A stretch of DNA of 64,000 nucleotides, taken from positions 5,558,655-5,622,654 of the forward strand of contig OX326961.1 in the NCBI GenBank assembly GCA_946800325.1, in the 5' to 3' direction. The position numbers were made by a program, and so were the translations under genes. Within the stretch, counting starts at the first letter, position 1. Each line of letters starts with the position of its first letter. Below are positions 11,701 to 23,969 of this stretch, one piece after another. This DNA is from Luzula sylvatica (Eukaryota; Streptophyta; Magnoliopsida; Poales; Juncaceae). The notes below the pieces were generated by a model. The model searched no databases. It worked only from the letters and a program-made list of their open reading frames with translations, and was not told the origin of the DNA.

Positions 11701-11798
11701 GTTAACCCTGGCTCGACTTCTAGGGTTTCGCCGCAACCAGCACAACACACCTCCAGTAACGGCGGAGGGTTTTGGCGTTGAGAAGCCAAGGTCGCCAT
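8723..11798 (-). CDS. Zinc-ribbon / Ptta-En-Spm transposase fusion gene
   Basis: Eight exons join without a stop: 11798-11379, 11304-11242, 11163-11107, 11040-9682, 9607-9515, 9439-9332, 9252-8881 and 8809-8723. That is 852 codons. All introns are 66-79 bp, GT-AG and phase 0. Exon 1 holds two CxxC...CxxC zinc ribbons (C19/C22/C37/C40 and C73/C76/C91/C94) with LNVPHGLGRFNCPKC, like the N terminus of FORGETTER1/Strawberry notch and LSD1-type fingers. Residues ~221-364 are four repeats of about 36 residues (TEQIEVEEEEND...KKIKKTKKSRS). Residues 493-748 resemble plant transposase Ptta/En/Spm (Transposase_24): RGPSKCLHIW, WSTWKSTLKK, HTMGRKSFARLR, PSRAEMF.LTHTR, VLGREKGSHIRTYGL. A coiled coil spans ~771-815. 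The start ATG (TCAATGGCG context) was chosen because the zinc ribbons begin just after it. No flanking CACTA termini were seen. I infer a DNA-binding nuclear protein, possibly domesticated. The fusion order and splice sites need transcript support. Confidence 0.75.
10480..10920 (-). repeat. Four-fold coding repeat in exon 4
   Basis: Four tandem copies of about 105-111 bp encode TEQIE(V)EEEENDPIRTAPP followed by KKIKKTKKSRSQPTKE, alternating an acidic block, a proline segment and a basic block. Copies 2 and 3 are nearly identical and copy 4 lacks part of the basic block. Because the repeat is GA-rich, two other frames are also open across it. Only this frame continues into the conserved transposase domain. 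Confidence 0.8.
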
Positions 11799-12010
11799 TG
11801 ATGACGATGAAGCTGTCGAGTGGAGAGGGATTGATGGTGGGAGTGGGAAGATTGGGAGTGTAGTTGAGTGGGGACGATATTTGTATATCCTTGCAGCAAT
11901 TGCAATTTGGGGAGCGTGGGCTTCGCCCATTCCATTTTTTAATGCACAATAATTCCCAACGTTTAGCAGCGTAAATCAATGCTAGACTAACTAGAGCAAT
12001 AATTCCACTA

Positions 12011-13147
12011 CGGGTCCGTTTGATTTGAGGAATTTAGAGGGATTAAGCAAAACAAGACATAGATTTCTAGGATAAATCATATTTTACTTGTTTGATTGAA
12101 AGGACAATGATAGAATTTAAATTCTTGCTTCCTTGTCCTTCACAATTTTTTTTTCTCATTCAATGTCTTGCAAAAATTATGGGAAAACAATGTCTTGCTA
12201 ACATATAAAATTATGTATTTTATTTCAACACATTAATATAAATTAATTTATATTCCATTTTTATTTTAAATTTAATTTTTAACTAAACATATTATATGAT
12301 TATTGTCCTTGTTTGATTGGAAGGACAACAAATATTAATAAATAAATAGTATATATAATGTGTTATTTGTTTAATATATTATTTTAAAATTATTGTATAT
12401 TTAAATTTATTTATATTATCTTTTTATTAAAATAATAATAACTACTACCAAATAATTTCAATCAAGAAACAAATAAACTAATACGGATTAGTCAATTAAT
12501 ATAATTACTTAATATTAAAAATATATATAAATAAATTAATATGTACAAAGATTAACTAAAATATAACAAATGTTATATATAATATTTTGAATTAATATTA
12601 ATTAATTAGATAAGTAATCTACAAAATAATATTATTTAGTTAATATATTGTATTAATTACATATTATATTATAATGTAATGTATATTATAGTATAATTTA
12701 ATATACAATATTAATACAATAAATTAATAATGTAATTATATATTAATTATACAATATTAATGCAATAATACTATAATTTAAATTTAATAATACAATATAA
12801 TATAATAACAATAATAATAATTATTATTAATAATAAAACAATAACATGTAATATTAATATAGTATAATATTAGTATAATACAATACAATATAATATTTAT
12901 TTTAATAATTATTAATTAATATATAATATGAGATATATTTGAATTAAAAAAATTAATTTCCAATCATTTTTTTAATTTCCTTCACAACGAACAATAAATT
13001 GCACTTTCCATTATCTATTATTCTACCACATCAAACAACAATCCGAGAAATGTATTTCCATCAAACAAGTCATCCTTATATCACTTTCTCTAGAAAATAC
13101 GGGAATACTTCAATGTCCTTCAAAATCTCTTACATCAAACGGCCCCT
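12011..13147. mobile_element. MITE-like element, GGGTCCGTTTGA ends
   Basis: The left end CGGGTCCGTTTGATTTG and the right end CATCAAACGGCCCCT are inverted repeats (12 of 13 matching). The interior is very AT-rich with no coding potential. The phrase TTTGATTG(G/A)AAGGACAA occurs twice inside. No clear target duplication was found, so the exact borders are uncertain. Confidence 0.5.
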
Positions 13148-14280
13148 ACATGTGAAAAGATTCGTGCAAGGAAATAAAATATTTCGGACGAACGGAGAGA
13201 ATAAATTTGTCATTGAAAATTCATGTTTTGTTATTTTTCACAAGTGTAATCTACTTATATATCCATAGTTTGGATTTGTTGTTTCTCATTGGTACCATTA
13301 CTTTTAAGCAACAAAATAATGAAAAATTTGCGATCATATCCGTAAATAATAATCTCGTCGCCAATACTAATATTCAACGATCACTTCTCGCATAGCACAA
13401 ATTGTCGCCAATAAATTCAACAATATTCAATTTAAAATAATTCAAAAACCAAAACATATCAAATCATTCAAAAGAACACAAAATAAAAAGAAAGCTCGCT
13501 TAAAAGAATTGACAAATAATACAATAAAAAAAGAATGCTAGTATAAAATATATATTGCTCCTAGAAAAAAAGAACAACACTTTCCAAAGTACTTGTATTG
13601 CTAATATCAATCATTTTTCCAAGTAACCCATCATCAAAATACATAATCTACTACAATTTACTAATTACCCACTAATCTACGAATTGCACATGATACAATA
13701 CCGGGGATGGAAGGAGGAATGAAACGAAATGAATGCTCTTTGTTCATGAGGATGAAAATGAGGTTATTAATTTCATTTTTTTTATATATTTTTTTTCGAT
13801 TTTTTCATATATAAAATAAGTGTCATGAATATAATTTAATATTATTTATTGGATTTGGTAGATTTGAAGTTTTCTCGAAGAGCATTTTGGACCATGTCGT
13901 GAACTAACTAAGGTTTCAATATCGACCGGTTTTGAGAGCGGATTTGGGCACGAGTGTTTATACCGGCAAAAATTAAGAAAACATTTCGGTTCGATTGAAA
14001 AAATAATATAATTACATCTTATTTTTCATATTTTTTTTCATTATATTAATTAAAAATCATACTATAATATTACAAATAATATAATTATATTTTATTTGAT
14101 TTAATTTCCAAATCGAATTTAATTTTTCGATTCCATTTTTAATTGGTTCAAAATCAATTTTGCTTGAACCTAATCCTTGAACCTAATCCCTGGAATTACA
14201 CAAGAAAATGTTTCAAGTGTGATGAGTCATTAACAAGACCAATTCTACAAAGTAAAGCTATGTTGCGCAGATAATTCAAA
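13148..14280. other. Intergenic, no gene seen
   Basis: AT-rich sequence with only short frames and no recognisable protein or repeat structure. Confidence 0.4.
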
Positions 14281-14284
14281 AAAT

Positions 14285-14398
14285 CAAAATTTACCCGTAT
14301 CCGATACGCGTATCGTATCCTAAATTATATGTTAAATTGTCGTATCGCCGTATCCGATACGCGTAACCGTATCGTCGTATCGGCATATCCGAGCAACA
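14285..14398. mobile_element. MITE fragment with CGTATCCGATACGCGTA motifs
   Basis: A short fragment rich in CGTATCCGATACGCGTA ending CATATCCGAGCAACATA. Read in reverse, the end is TATGTTGCTCGGATA, matching the terminal repeat CTATGTTGCACGGATAC of the element at 32904-33466. It is a second, truncated member of that family. Confidence 0.5.
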
Positions 14399-14616
14399 TA
14401 AAAGTAAAGAGAGGCCGTGAGGGAAGAACGGTTCCCCAAAACACATTTGCCACGCTTTTGGATGCGATTATGTAAGTGAAGGGCAAGAAAGCTACGTGGA
14501 TCGTTACATTCGACTGGAGGTCTCCGTTTAATTAGTACAGGGGTACTGGTAAAGTACAAAAGGATGTGTTTAATTTAGTGGTCATTGAATGGAGAAATGG
14601 ATGGTCTTTTAACTAA

Positions 14617-17233
14617 CTAGCTTTTTACCCGCGCAATTGCGCGGGAGCCCTCGAGTTTGTCATGATTATTCGCACATCCGAGATTTGCTATATTTTTAAC
14701 CCCCTAATTTTTTTGGATATTGTAAAAAATCATTTATGTTTTCGTAAACTCCAAAAATATTTTTGACCAAACTTTTATTTTAAAATACCCCTTATGGATG
14801 ATATTAATTTTTTTTTTTCCAAAATACCCTTCAAATCTCATATGTAATAATTAAAAGTTATTTTTGTTATTTTTTATTAATTTGAAGAAAATTCATAAAC
14901 ACTTCTTAACATGTAGTGATTTAAAAAAATTTAAATTATTACATATTTTGTTTATATAATTTTAATATTCCATTCTTTATTCATAAAAAACTAACATTAA
15001 ATAATAATAAAATAAATAATAATAAATAAACACCTTGCAAATATATTCATAGAAAATATCTATTTAAACATCTACTTTTTATTTTAGTTTTTCTTTTATG
15101 TATTTTTTAATAGTTTTATGATATTTTATTTTTAAATATTTGCAAGATGTTCTTTTAATAATATTGTTGAACTTATTATAGTTTCATGTTAGTTTTTCAA
15201 GAAAAATAATACATAAGTCGAATATTTGTAATGAATGAAATATTAAAATTATATAACATATAACATATAGTAATTTTTTTTTAATTATTATATATTACAG
15301 AAAGTTTAAGAATTTTTTAAAATTAAAGGAAGCATTTTTTTTCAATGAATAAATATGTAAATAAATTATTTTTTACAATATCTAAAAATTTAAGGAGTCT
15401 TTTGAAATTTTTCCAAGTAAAGTGGTGATAGGAAGGCATAATAAGGTGGTGATGTGGAGGCATGAGATGAGAGGAATTATTAATAATGTAAAAAATGACC
15501 GAAATTTAAATAAAAAAGGACCAAAATATTAATAAAAAGTACCAAAGTGTGAACTAAAACTGAAAAGGACGAACATATAAATAAAAAAGACTGTAATGTA
15601 AATTGAAAAATGTTAAAAAGGACCGATATGTAAATAAAAGAGGATCAAAATGTAAACATGAAGGACCAAAATGTAAGTTTTTCAACTTAAAAGGACCGAA
15701 ATATAAATAAAAAGAACAGAAATGTAGTTTTTTCAATTAAAAAGGACAGAAACGTAAATAAATTTTTTTAACAAAGAGGTCCCTGGTCCAAAATGTAAAT
15801 TTTAAAACTTCGAAGGACCAAAATGGAAATATAAAGGATGAAAATGAAAATAAAAAAGGACCAAAATGCAATTTTGAATGCAATTTTTTAATTAAAAAGG
15901 ATCAAAATGAAAAAAAAAGGACCGAAATGTAAATAAAAAGGACCGAAATGTAGTTTTTTCAATTAAAAAGGACTAATATATAAATAAAAAGGATCGAAAT
16001 GTAAATAAATTTTTTTAACAAAGAGGCCCCTGGTCCAAAATGTAAATTTTAAAACTTCAAAGGACCAAAATGGAAATATAAAGGATGAAAATATAAATAA
16101 AAAAGGACTAAAATGTAATTTTAAATGCAATTTTTTAATTAAAAAGGACCAAAATTAAAAAAAAGGACCGAAATGTAAATAAAATTTCTTTTTTACAAAG
16201 AGGCTCCTGGACTAAAATGTAAATTTTAAAACTTCGAAGGACCAAAAGGAAAATATAAAGGACCAAAATGTGGAAAAAAAGGACCAAAATGTATTTTTTT
16301 TTTAAAAAAGAGGACCAATTTGAGGCCCCTGGACCAAAATGTAAATTGTAAAACTTCGAAGGACCAAAATTCAAATTTAAATGACTAAAATTTAAAAAAA
16401 AGGACCAAAACGTAATTTTTTTTTAAAAAGGACTAATTTGTAAATAAAACAGACCAAAATGTAAAAAAAAAAATTTGACGAACATATAAATAAAAAAGAC
16501 TGCAATGTAAATTGAAAAATGTTAAAAAGGACCGATATGTAAATAAAAAAGGATCAAAATGTAAATATGAATGACCAAAATGTAAGTTTTTCAACTTAAA
16601 AGGACCGAAATGTAAATAAAAAGGACCGAAATGTAGTTTTTTCAATTAAAAAGGACCTTTATATAAATAAAAAAGGACCGAAATGTAAATAAATTTTTTT
16701 AACAAAGAGGCCCCTTGTCCAAAATGTAAATTTTAAAACTTCGAAGGACCAAAATGGAAATATAAAGGATGAAAATGTAAATAAAAAAGGACCAAAATGT
16801 AATTTTAAATGCAATTTTTTAATTAAAAATGACCAAAATGAAAAAAAAGGACCGAAATGTAAATAAAATTTCTTTTTTACAAAGAGGCTCTTGGACCAAA
16901 ATGTAAATTTTAAAACTTTGAAGGACCAAAATGCAAATATAAAGGACCAAAATGTAAAAAAAAGGACCAAAATGTAATTTTTTTTAAAAAGGACCAATTT
17001 GAGGCCCCTGGACCAAAATATAAATTGTAAAACTTCGAAGGACCAAAATGCAAATTTGAAGGACTAAAATGTAAAAAAAAGGACCAAAACGTAAATTGTT
17101 TTTTAAAAAGGACTAATTTGTAAATAAAAAAGGACCAAAATGTAAAAAAAAAATTTTTTTTTACAAAAAAGCCCCTGACGACGTCGCTCATTGTGGGGGC
17201 AGCAAATTGTCCAACTTTAGTACTTAGTATAGA
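14617..17233 (-). mobile_element. Helitron (complete-looking, non-autonomous)
   Basis: On the minus strand the 5' terminus is TCTATACTAAGTACTAAAG after a host A at 17234. The 3' terminus is the perfect hairpin CCCGCGCAATTGCGCGGG, seven bases, then CTAG followed by a host T at 14616. TC start, hairpin, CTRR end and A|T insertion are the defining signs of a Helitron. No Rep/helicase frame exists, so it is non-autonomous. Its interior is mostly a tandem array (15490-17165), with an AT-rich segment near the 3' end that recurs at 47940-48540. Confidence 0.75.
15490..17165 (-). repeat. Array of GGACCAAAATGTAAATAAAA-like units
   Basis: Dozens of 18-25-bp degenerate units (plus strand GGACCRAAATGTAAATAAAA, minus strand TTTACATTTTGGTCC) fill the Helitron. 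A higher-order duplication is visible: the segment starting GAACATATAAATAAAAAAGA at about 15570 recurs at about 16480, an offset near 910 bp. The hydrophobic frames that read through it are artefacts of the repeat. Confidence 0.8.
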
Positions 17234-17331
17234 TTACGCGGGGATTCCTGCACGTTACGTGTGTACTCCTCTTTATTGTGGTCTTTTTCATGCAAGTCCC
17301 TGTTGAATCTACTAATTAAATCTTTGATGCT

Positions 17332-17903
17332 GATATAAATAATTCGGCGCAATTTCGAGTCTACTCCTAAAAAAACATCAAAATTTCACATATATCCTTC
17401 AATAATTTTAAATTTCACGAATACCCCTGCAAACGTCTCAAAATATCATGAATACCCCTTCAAAATTCTTCAAATATCATTATTACCCTTAGAAAATCTA
17501 AAAATATTACATATGGTCTTTTATCATTTAAAAACATCAACGTATTCACCTAATTTTTCAAATTATTTTTTATGATAATGAATAATTTTTTCTTTAAAAT
17601 AAAATTTAAAACTATAAAAGTCAAATATTGTCAATTATATTTCATAATTTCTTTCCAAAAATCATTATTGAAATTAATATTATTCTCAAAAATTTAAGTA
17701 ATTATTATCTTTTACATAAAGGTAAAATGAAAATATATTTTGAACGAAAAATTAACAAATTATCAAATAAAAATTTAATTAGAGATATCCATGATATTTG
17801 AAGTGTTTTCTAGGGTATTTACGAAATTTTACGATTTTGAGGGGTATACATGAAATTATGATGTTTTGCAGGGGTACACATGAAATCCTGCCAAATAATT
17901 AAG
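17332..17903. mobile_element. Fold-back element with long imperfect inverted ends
   Basis: The left arm (AATTCGGCGCAATTTCGAG, ACATCAAAATTTCACATAT) pairs imperfectly with the reverse complement of the right arm (GGCAGGATTTCATGTGTACC, ACATCATAATTTCATGTAT). The arms extend over more than 60 bp. The centre is AT-rich and non-coding. No target duplication was resolved. Confidence 0.5.
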
Positions 17904-17964
17904 TGTAAATATGTAGTCGACAAGTTAATTCGAATATCGACCGAGTTAACAATGATTGTTCGTA

Positions 17965-18441
17965 AGGGGTGGGCATTCGGTTGAACCGAACCGAACCGAA
18001 CTGAACCGATTAAGGTCAAACTGATTCAAACCGAATCGAACTAGATTCAAACTTAACCGAACCGAATCGAATAAAATTTGAACCGATTTAAAATCGAATT
18101 TCTTATTCGGTTTGTTCGGTTGAACCGAATAAGAAGTTCTATAATTACAAAATTCAAATTTTATTTAGCAACAAAATATAAAACAAATCAAATATAATTA
18201 TATTATATTATATTATTTTTAATTTTACAATATGAAATATTAATTTTTCAAAATTAACATAGTAAAAAACATGAAAACTAATACTAATTCGGTCGGCAAA
18301 ACTAAAATCGAACCGAATAAATTGAATAATTCAATTTTTGAATCGGATCGAACCAAATAAATCGAAAAACCGAACCGATTAAACCGAATTCGACCGATTT
18401 GATTCGGTTTTCAAATAAGTCAAACCATTTGACCATCCCTA
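17965..18441. mobile_element. hAT-like MITE, AGGGGTGGGCA ends
   Basis: Left end AAGGGGTGGGCATTCGG and right end TTTGACCATCCCTA form an imperfect terminal inverted repeat. Flanks GTTCGTA (17958-17964) and ATTCGTA (18442-18448) are a near-perfect duplication. The interior is full of AACCGAACCGAA-type repeats and does not encode a protein. Confidence 0.6.
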
Positions 18442-18449
18442 ATTCGTAG

Positions 18450-19820
18450 TTTAGTTATATATGTGCAATTCAACATAAGTCTATAAGAAATTTTTTTTAT
18501 GGAATATAAACATAAAATCGTATAAGATACTACGAGATTACAATCATAGAAAACTTGATAAATTATGTTGTGCACTCTTATCAAAATTTCAGAACGTACA
18601 TAAACTAGTTAAAATATATTATATAAAGCTGTTTTTGATTAGGTTCATAGATAATTAAATAAATATAACATTAATATTCTACTATTTTAAAATTACAATG
18701 GAATAAAACAATCAACAATTTAACATCTATCATTAATAGATACTAGGTTTAGAGAAATTGGGCGGTTCGATATGTTAGCCCGATTATTAAAGATGCTATT
18801 GCTTCCATTTATATCTTAATTTTTGGTTATTTTGTTGTAACCCGATTAAAAAATATTATTATACTTTTGATATACTTGAGATATTTGTTCTTTGATCTTT
18901 CTGATAATTCAATTTCAATGTAGGCTATATTGATTTGAAATATTTATATAATTTGATCATGCTAAATGATTTAGTGAACAACTTTTATCTGTAATTTGTA
19001 TTGGAGAATGGAGATGTGTGGTTAAGATTAGGGCGCCAAATCAAAATCTGGTGTGGAAAATCTAGTGTGGTTTGATTAAGTTTTGTACCTAACTAGCAAT
19101 AGCATGCGCAATAATTGCGTGGGACATCATACTCTCTTTTTTTTTATATAATTTGTTTAAATATAATTTGTATGGTTACGTTTAAACTCAATTATATAAT
19201 CATGATATGTTTGGAAATATATTGATGTCAATAAATGCAGTATAATTAATAAATGTTCATGAAATTTGTCTAACATACATATATGCATCATAATTAATAA
19301 GAGTTCATGAAATTGATCCATCATTATAAAAATCAAACAAATTAAATAAAACATAACATGTTATAATTCAAACAAATTGATTAAAGTTTCAAAATAATTA
19401 AAAGAAAATCGTGAATAATACACATAAAATCGAAATATATATTTAAAATGTTATTCATTGACATAAAAAAATATTATTTTTATTTCTAAAAAAAGAGCAT
19501 AATTGTAAATTATATCATAAGAAATGAACAATTGAGCCATAGTTTCATACAAAAATTATATATGCAGCCCAAAATAACACAAAAAATAGCATCCTTGATG
19601 AAGCGGCAAGAAATGATTAAGTATATTGATTAATATTATTGATTGACTCAATTAAAAATATTATTTTTGATTGACTGTTTAATTAAATTGGCACATCAAT
19701 TAACAATTACTAATACTAACATATTATAAATTATTGATGTGTTAATGAAATACGTCAATTAAACTATAATTGCTAATAGTTTTTTTTTTTTTACAATAAT
19801 ACAACTATATGAGATTATAA
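18450..19820. other. Mostly AT-rich spacer with a degenerate Helitron end
   Basis: No gene seen. At 19093-19120 a degenerate minus-strand Helitron-like end can be read (CACGCAATTATTGCGCATG hairpin remnant, then CTAGT), but it is too eroded to assign an element. Confidence 0.35.
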
Positions 19821-19825
19821 AAAAT

Positions 19826-20000
19826 GGGAGATTCTATCATGCACCTTTTTTACAAAAGGGTAATTTGGACATTAAAAATATTAACATGTATTATTTGTTT
19901 TCATCCTTCATTTTCCTTTATAATTGTTCTCTCCATTTCATTTGTTACCAATTGCTTTCCTAATTAATTCTTTCTCCTTTAAGTATTAATAAATTATAAT
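19826..20000. repeat. Dispersed repeat, copy B
   Basis: Diverged copy of 7541-7800: GGAGATTCTATCATG, ACAAAAGGGTAATTTGGACAT and TTTCCTAATTAATT occur in the same order. Confidence 0.4.
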
Positions 20001-21305
20001 TTATAGCAATTCAATTAGGAAACTATAAATGTCCTAAAGATTTTTTTTTTTTGACACCTGTAAGATTTGAAGAAATGAAAGTAGAACTGAATTAAAAGAT
20101 GATAAGTTACATAATTGTCTTATAATTTGAGACTATATGTGGAAGAAAAATCTTGCCTAAATACAAAACTATACATTGATTGCTAGCTAAATTCCGATTA
20201 TTTAACAATTACATCATCCAACTTAGAGAAAATATCTTTGTTATGTGTGAACATTTTCTAGAAGAACCATGCATAAAATTGTCTTATAACGTTATAGGAA
20301 AATCTAAAACTAAGATCAGTGATAGATTTAAAATTTCGGCGGTATATAATTTTGTTATTTTGTAGGGTGTAATTGACATTATTCTCATTTCCAGGGGCAT
20401 TTTGTGCATTTTCAGCACTTCAAGGGATATATATGATATTTTTGTAATTTTGAAGATTTATGGGACATTTTTTGAAGTACCATTTCCATATTTTGAATAA
20501 ATAAACAAATCATATGTGCTGTGTAGTTATTTAAAGGATGTGCAGACATGTATAGCAAAAATAAAGCTCGCAAACAATGTATGGAATTCTTTGTTGGATG
20601 GAATTGAATGTGGTTGGTAAAAAAAAATCAAGGATGTAATTGTAAAAGATACAAACTTTGCATTGTTTTGTTTGGAAAAAAAATATTCGAAACAAGCACA
20701 AAATTTGAACTATGTATTTCTGCCACCAAAAAATCTCACAAATAATAATTTTGTGGGCACGTTTTCAAGCTTGCAAATTAGCAAATCATATGTAGTACAA
20801 ACTTATTTAAAAATTGTGCAAACTCAAGAGGCAAAATGAAAGTACCTTAGTAGTCTAAATATTGTGCACAAACTAAATTGCGGACACATATTGGTGAACA
20901 AGTCTCAATGTTCTTCTGTTGCGACTTGCCTTCTTACATTACGGTATTCATACAAATAACGATATTTTTTATGTATACGGTAAAAATAGGCCGGTGATGA
21001 CAACTAAATGAAATGTGTCTGATAATTGTTTTGAGTTGTAGCAATCGAAATTGATGTGAAGTGATATACATTATGCTCCTATTGCCTTTGTCTTTGGTAG
21101 CGGGAAATGAATATTTGTTTTGAATTATTCTCGGTATGCTCCCCGCAAAAACTAGAACGTTCCTTACCAGTTTCAGAGGCCAACAAATCTCTCTTGATGC
21201 GCATAATTCAATTAAAACACCTATTCACGATGAGAGCCAAAATATACAAATAACAAAAATACAAACAACCGAACGAAAATAATATTTAAAAAAGAAGGCA
21301 TATTA
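20001..21305. other. No gene seen
   Basis: AT-rich sequence with a short open frame at 20180-20365 that shows no recognisable domain. Confidence 0.4.
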
Positions 21306-21312
21306 AACAAAA

Positions 21313-21346
21313 CTAGACCCGCGCAATGGCGCGGTTGTAACGCTAG
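21313..21346. mobile_element. Bidirectional Helitron-type terminus
   Basis: A GC hairpin (CCGCGCAATGGCGCGG) is flanked on both sides by CTAG, so a legitimate 3' terminus can be read in either direction: minus strand ending at 21313 followed by T, or plus strand ending at 21346 followed by T. Which strand the Helitron used cannot be decided from the local sequence. Confidence 0.5.
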
Positions 21347-21574
21347 TTAATAACATAATTTGGTACGAGAAGTGTGACTTGAGTAAAAATTGATACCTTT
21401 TTTTTAAATTGTTATGGCAGTTCAAATTGTTATAGATAATAGAAAATATCCTTAAACTTAAAGAGTTAGTGTTTGAGCCAAAGACTATGTTTACAAAAAT
21501 ATCCTTAGATTTGGTGTTTGAGCCATCCAGATTGAGCGAGTGTTTATCCTTCCATGTTGTCCACAAATCAGGAC

Positions 21575-21720
21575 GATCATACCGATGCCACACCGATGCC
21601 ACGAATCAGGACGATCAGATCGATACCACACCGATGCCACGAATCAGGACGATCAGACCGATACCACACCGATGCCACGAATCAGGACGATCCTCGTACC
21701 AATGCCACAAATCATGACGA
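21575..21720. repeat. 38-bp minisatellite
   Basis: At least three copies of a 38-bp unit starting ACACCGATGCCACGAATCAG, followed by degenerate partial copies. As 38 is not a multiple of three, successive copies shift frame. The open frames in all three phases through this stretch are therefore unlikely to be protein. Confidence 0.7.
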
Positions 21721-21724
21721 TCCG

Positions 21725-22790
21725 ACTGACTTTATCGGTCCTCCTGCCAAAATGACAAATCAAGAGGAGAGGGCTCTGCGGCAAGGTGATACCAATGCCG
21801 CAAATCATGAGGAGAAAGTCGGTATGATGCACGAGGCTCGTCGCCGCGAATCAGAAGGGCAACTAACACTAGAAGAAGGACCTGGCGATCTTTGAGGCCA
21901 AGGATTACATCAGCACTTAGAAATTTATGCTGCTGCACAATTAATATTAATTAGTGTTTTTGATTATTGAATTGAGGTAATGAATATTTTTTTTGAAAAA
22001 GTTTAGAGCGAGCTTTTCTTATCCCTCTTCTACACGTAACACGTATTCTGATTTCATTAATAGGTTTCACTTTACAAATTGTTTTGCTAATTATAATGAA
22101 TTCTATTAATTTGGACTAATAATTTTCCATTTATCTATAAAAGCAATTAGGAAAAACAAAGCCCATTCTAAGAAAAAGAAAAATAGGAAAGCTTGAGCCT
22201 TTTCATTATAATCACATCATACTTCCAGGCTTCCAGCCCAAAAATACATATTGAAAGACATATTGACCCATATTAAAGAAGAGGTTGACGAATATTTTAT
22301 ATTGGTGCAAATGAATATTGCTATACATACACATCGAGATTCGAGGGTATAAAATTTCATGAATAAGAGACATATTGAATTGACCCATATTTAGGTAAAA
22401 CATGTTTAAGGTGACAATAGTCTCACTTGATACAAATTGGTATATAATGTGGGGTCATTTGGATAATATAACATTCACTCTATGTCTAATCCATAATTCA
22501 GATATAAATATGAATAATATCAAACATGTGTATATTCACCAATAGTTGGTCTAATTCGTGATTGACCTCATAACGGGTATGTACAAATAACTGGTACCAT
22601 TTTATTTCTGATCAATAGTAGTTAATTGGATAAGTTGATTTGATAATATGACACTAATAGTATATGAATTTGAACTCATATTTAATTTAATAATATGACA
22701 CTAATATCTCTGGGATATAGAATACGTCAAAAATGTTGGTACACTAATATAGTCGACTATAGTATATCTATGGTGCCCTATTTAAGTTTA
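21725..22790. other. No gene seen
   Basis: A GC-richer segment to about 21930 could be a captured exon of unknown origin. The rest is AT-rich without recognisable features. Confidence 0.3.
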
Positions 22791-22797
22791 AGTATAA

Positions 22798-22830
22798 CTA
22801 GCGTGGTACCCGCGCAATTGCGCGGGTTTA
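22798..22830 (-). mobile_element. Helitron 3' terminus (minus)
   Basis: On the minus strand the perfect hairpin CCCGCGCAATTGCGCGGG is followed by TACCACG, CTAG and a host T. The body of the element must lie to the right, where a mosaic of gene fragments is found (23.6-26.1 kb). The 5' terminus was not located. Confidence 0.6.
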
Positions 22831-23602
22831 TTGTTAAACAAAATCAGACTTTTTTTTATATTTTGTGCGAGTATTTCTTGGATGAATTGCAACATGTTTC
22901 ATGTTTTACGATAATAAAGAGACAATTTAATAAAGAGATAATCTAATAAAGAAATAATGTAAAAAAAGAATATTATTTTACCCAACTTTAATAAAGAGAT
23001 ATTTTACAATAATTACAATAATATATAGTTTTAATTAATTTCATTATTAAAAATCAATGCAGTCAAATGCGTTATTTGTGAACTTATTTTTTATGTTTCG
23101 AAAGATAATGATATCAGTAAACTGACAAACACGAATTTAAGGAAAATTGGTTTTATGCAATATTTGCTTGTAGTGAGGGTGAATGTTATTTTCTTACCAA
23201 TCATGACATTATGGTTGGCTTTAAATGGATTTCCATTTTTCGAAAGTACAGAATTGTACGTATGTAGTGTCGTACGATTTGCTTGCTTCAAAATGAATGA
23301 ATTTCAACCCATAACTAAAAAAACCAAATTTATTAAGATTGTGTGTACTTCTTAATACTGAGAAAATATAGGGACGTGAAGCAAGACCGCCAAAGCCGAG
23401 CATGCTGCCATAGGTTTCGTCGTGCCCTATATAAAAAATTCACAAATCAATTTGGTTGTTTTTGCAATTTTATTAACAAATTTACGTATTTTCACGAATT
23501 TAAAGGAATAAATGATATGTCCATTTTTTTAGTTATATTGAATCAGTATGTAAATGTAATGATAATACACATACCTGAGACCGAAGATAGACTCTAAGTG
23601 GC

Positions 23603-23935
23603 TGAAGCGCGACATTTGTTTAGAAATCGGGTAGAGAACACAAAAAATACAAAGATGCCGCAGCCGTCATATTCGGGCCCTGACCGAGCCCAACCACGCT
23701 TGGACCCAAATTGATCCAAAGAACCGAAATAGGCAAGGCGGTTAATAAAAGCAACAAAAAGGCGCGTTGTAGGGAGAGCGATAACATTTCGTAATTTCCA
23801 GACATGTATGCTAGCGAACATAGCGGTTCCAGGCCCGATGCGAGTCTGAATAAAACCAAGTACCCCATTATGTTCTTGAACCCAGTGGACCCCATCCGAT
23901 AATCTGTTCCCTCGGAACTCGCTACTATTTTTCAT
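23603..23935 (-). pseudogene. MATE/DETOXIFICATION transporter exon fragment
   Basis: The minus-strand frame at 23620-23895 contains GLEPLCSLAY, MLSLSLQRAFLLLLLTALP, ISVLWINLGP and MTAAASLYFLCSLPDF. This is the pattern of plant MATE multidrug/organic-cation antiporters (usual forms: GLEPLCGQAYG, LQR, LGQ.P.I). The glycine-glutamine of the conserved GQAYG motif is altered, and both transmembrane context and the rest of the gene are missing (usual length about 500 residues). It is a single decayed exon, oriented like the neighbouring fragments. I am fairly sure of the family, but not of the subfamily. Confidence 0.6.
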
Positions 23936-23969
23936 CCACCACTCTGCATTTATTCAAACAAAGAACAAA

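Noticed and set aside
15554..17191. Hydrophobic frames with LHFGPF/FTFWS repeats
   Set aside because: Translations of the degenerate tandem array inside the Helitron; they change frame with each copy.
21469..21895. Three overlapping plus-strand frames with DATNQDD-type repeats
   Set aside because: Arise from a 38-bp repeat that is open in all phases; no single frame is favoured.
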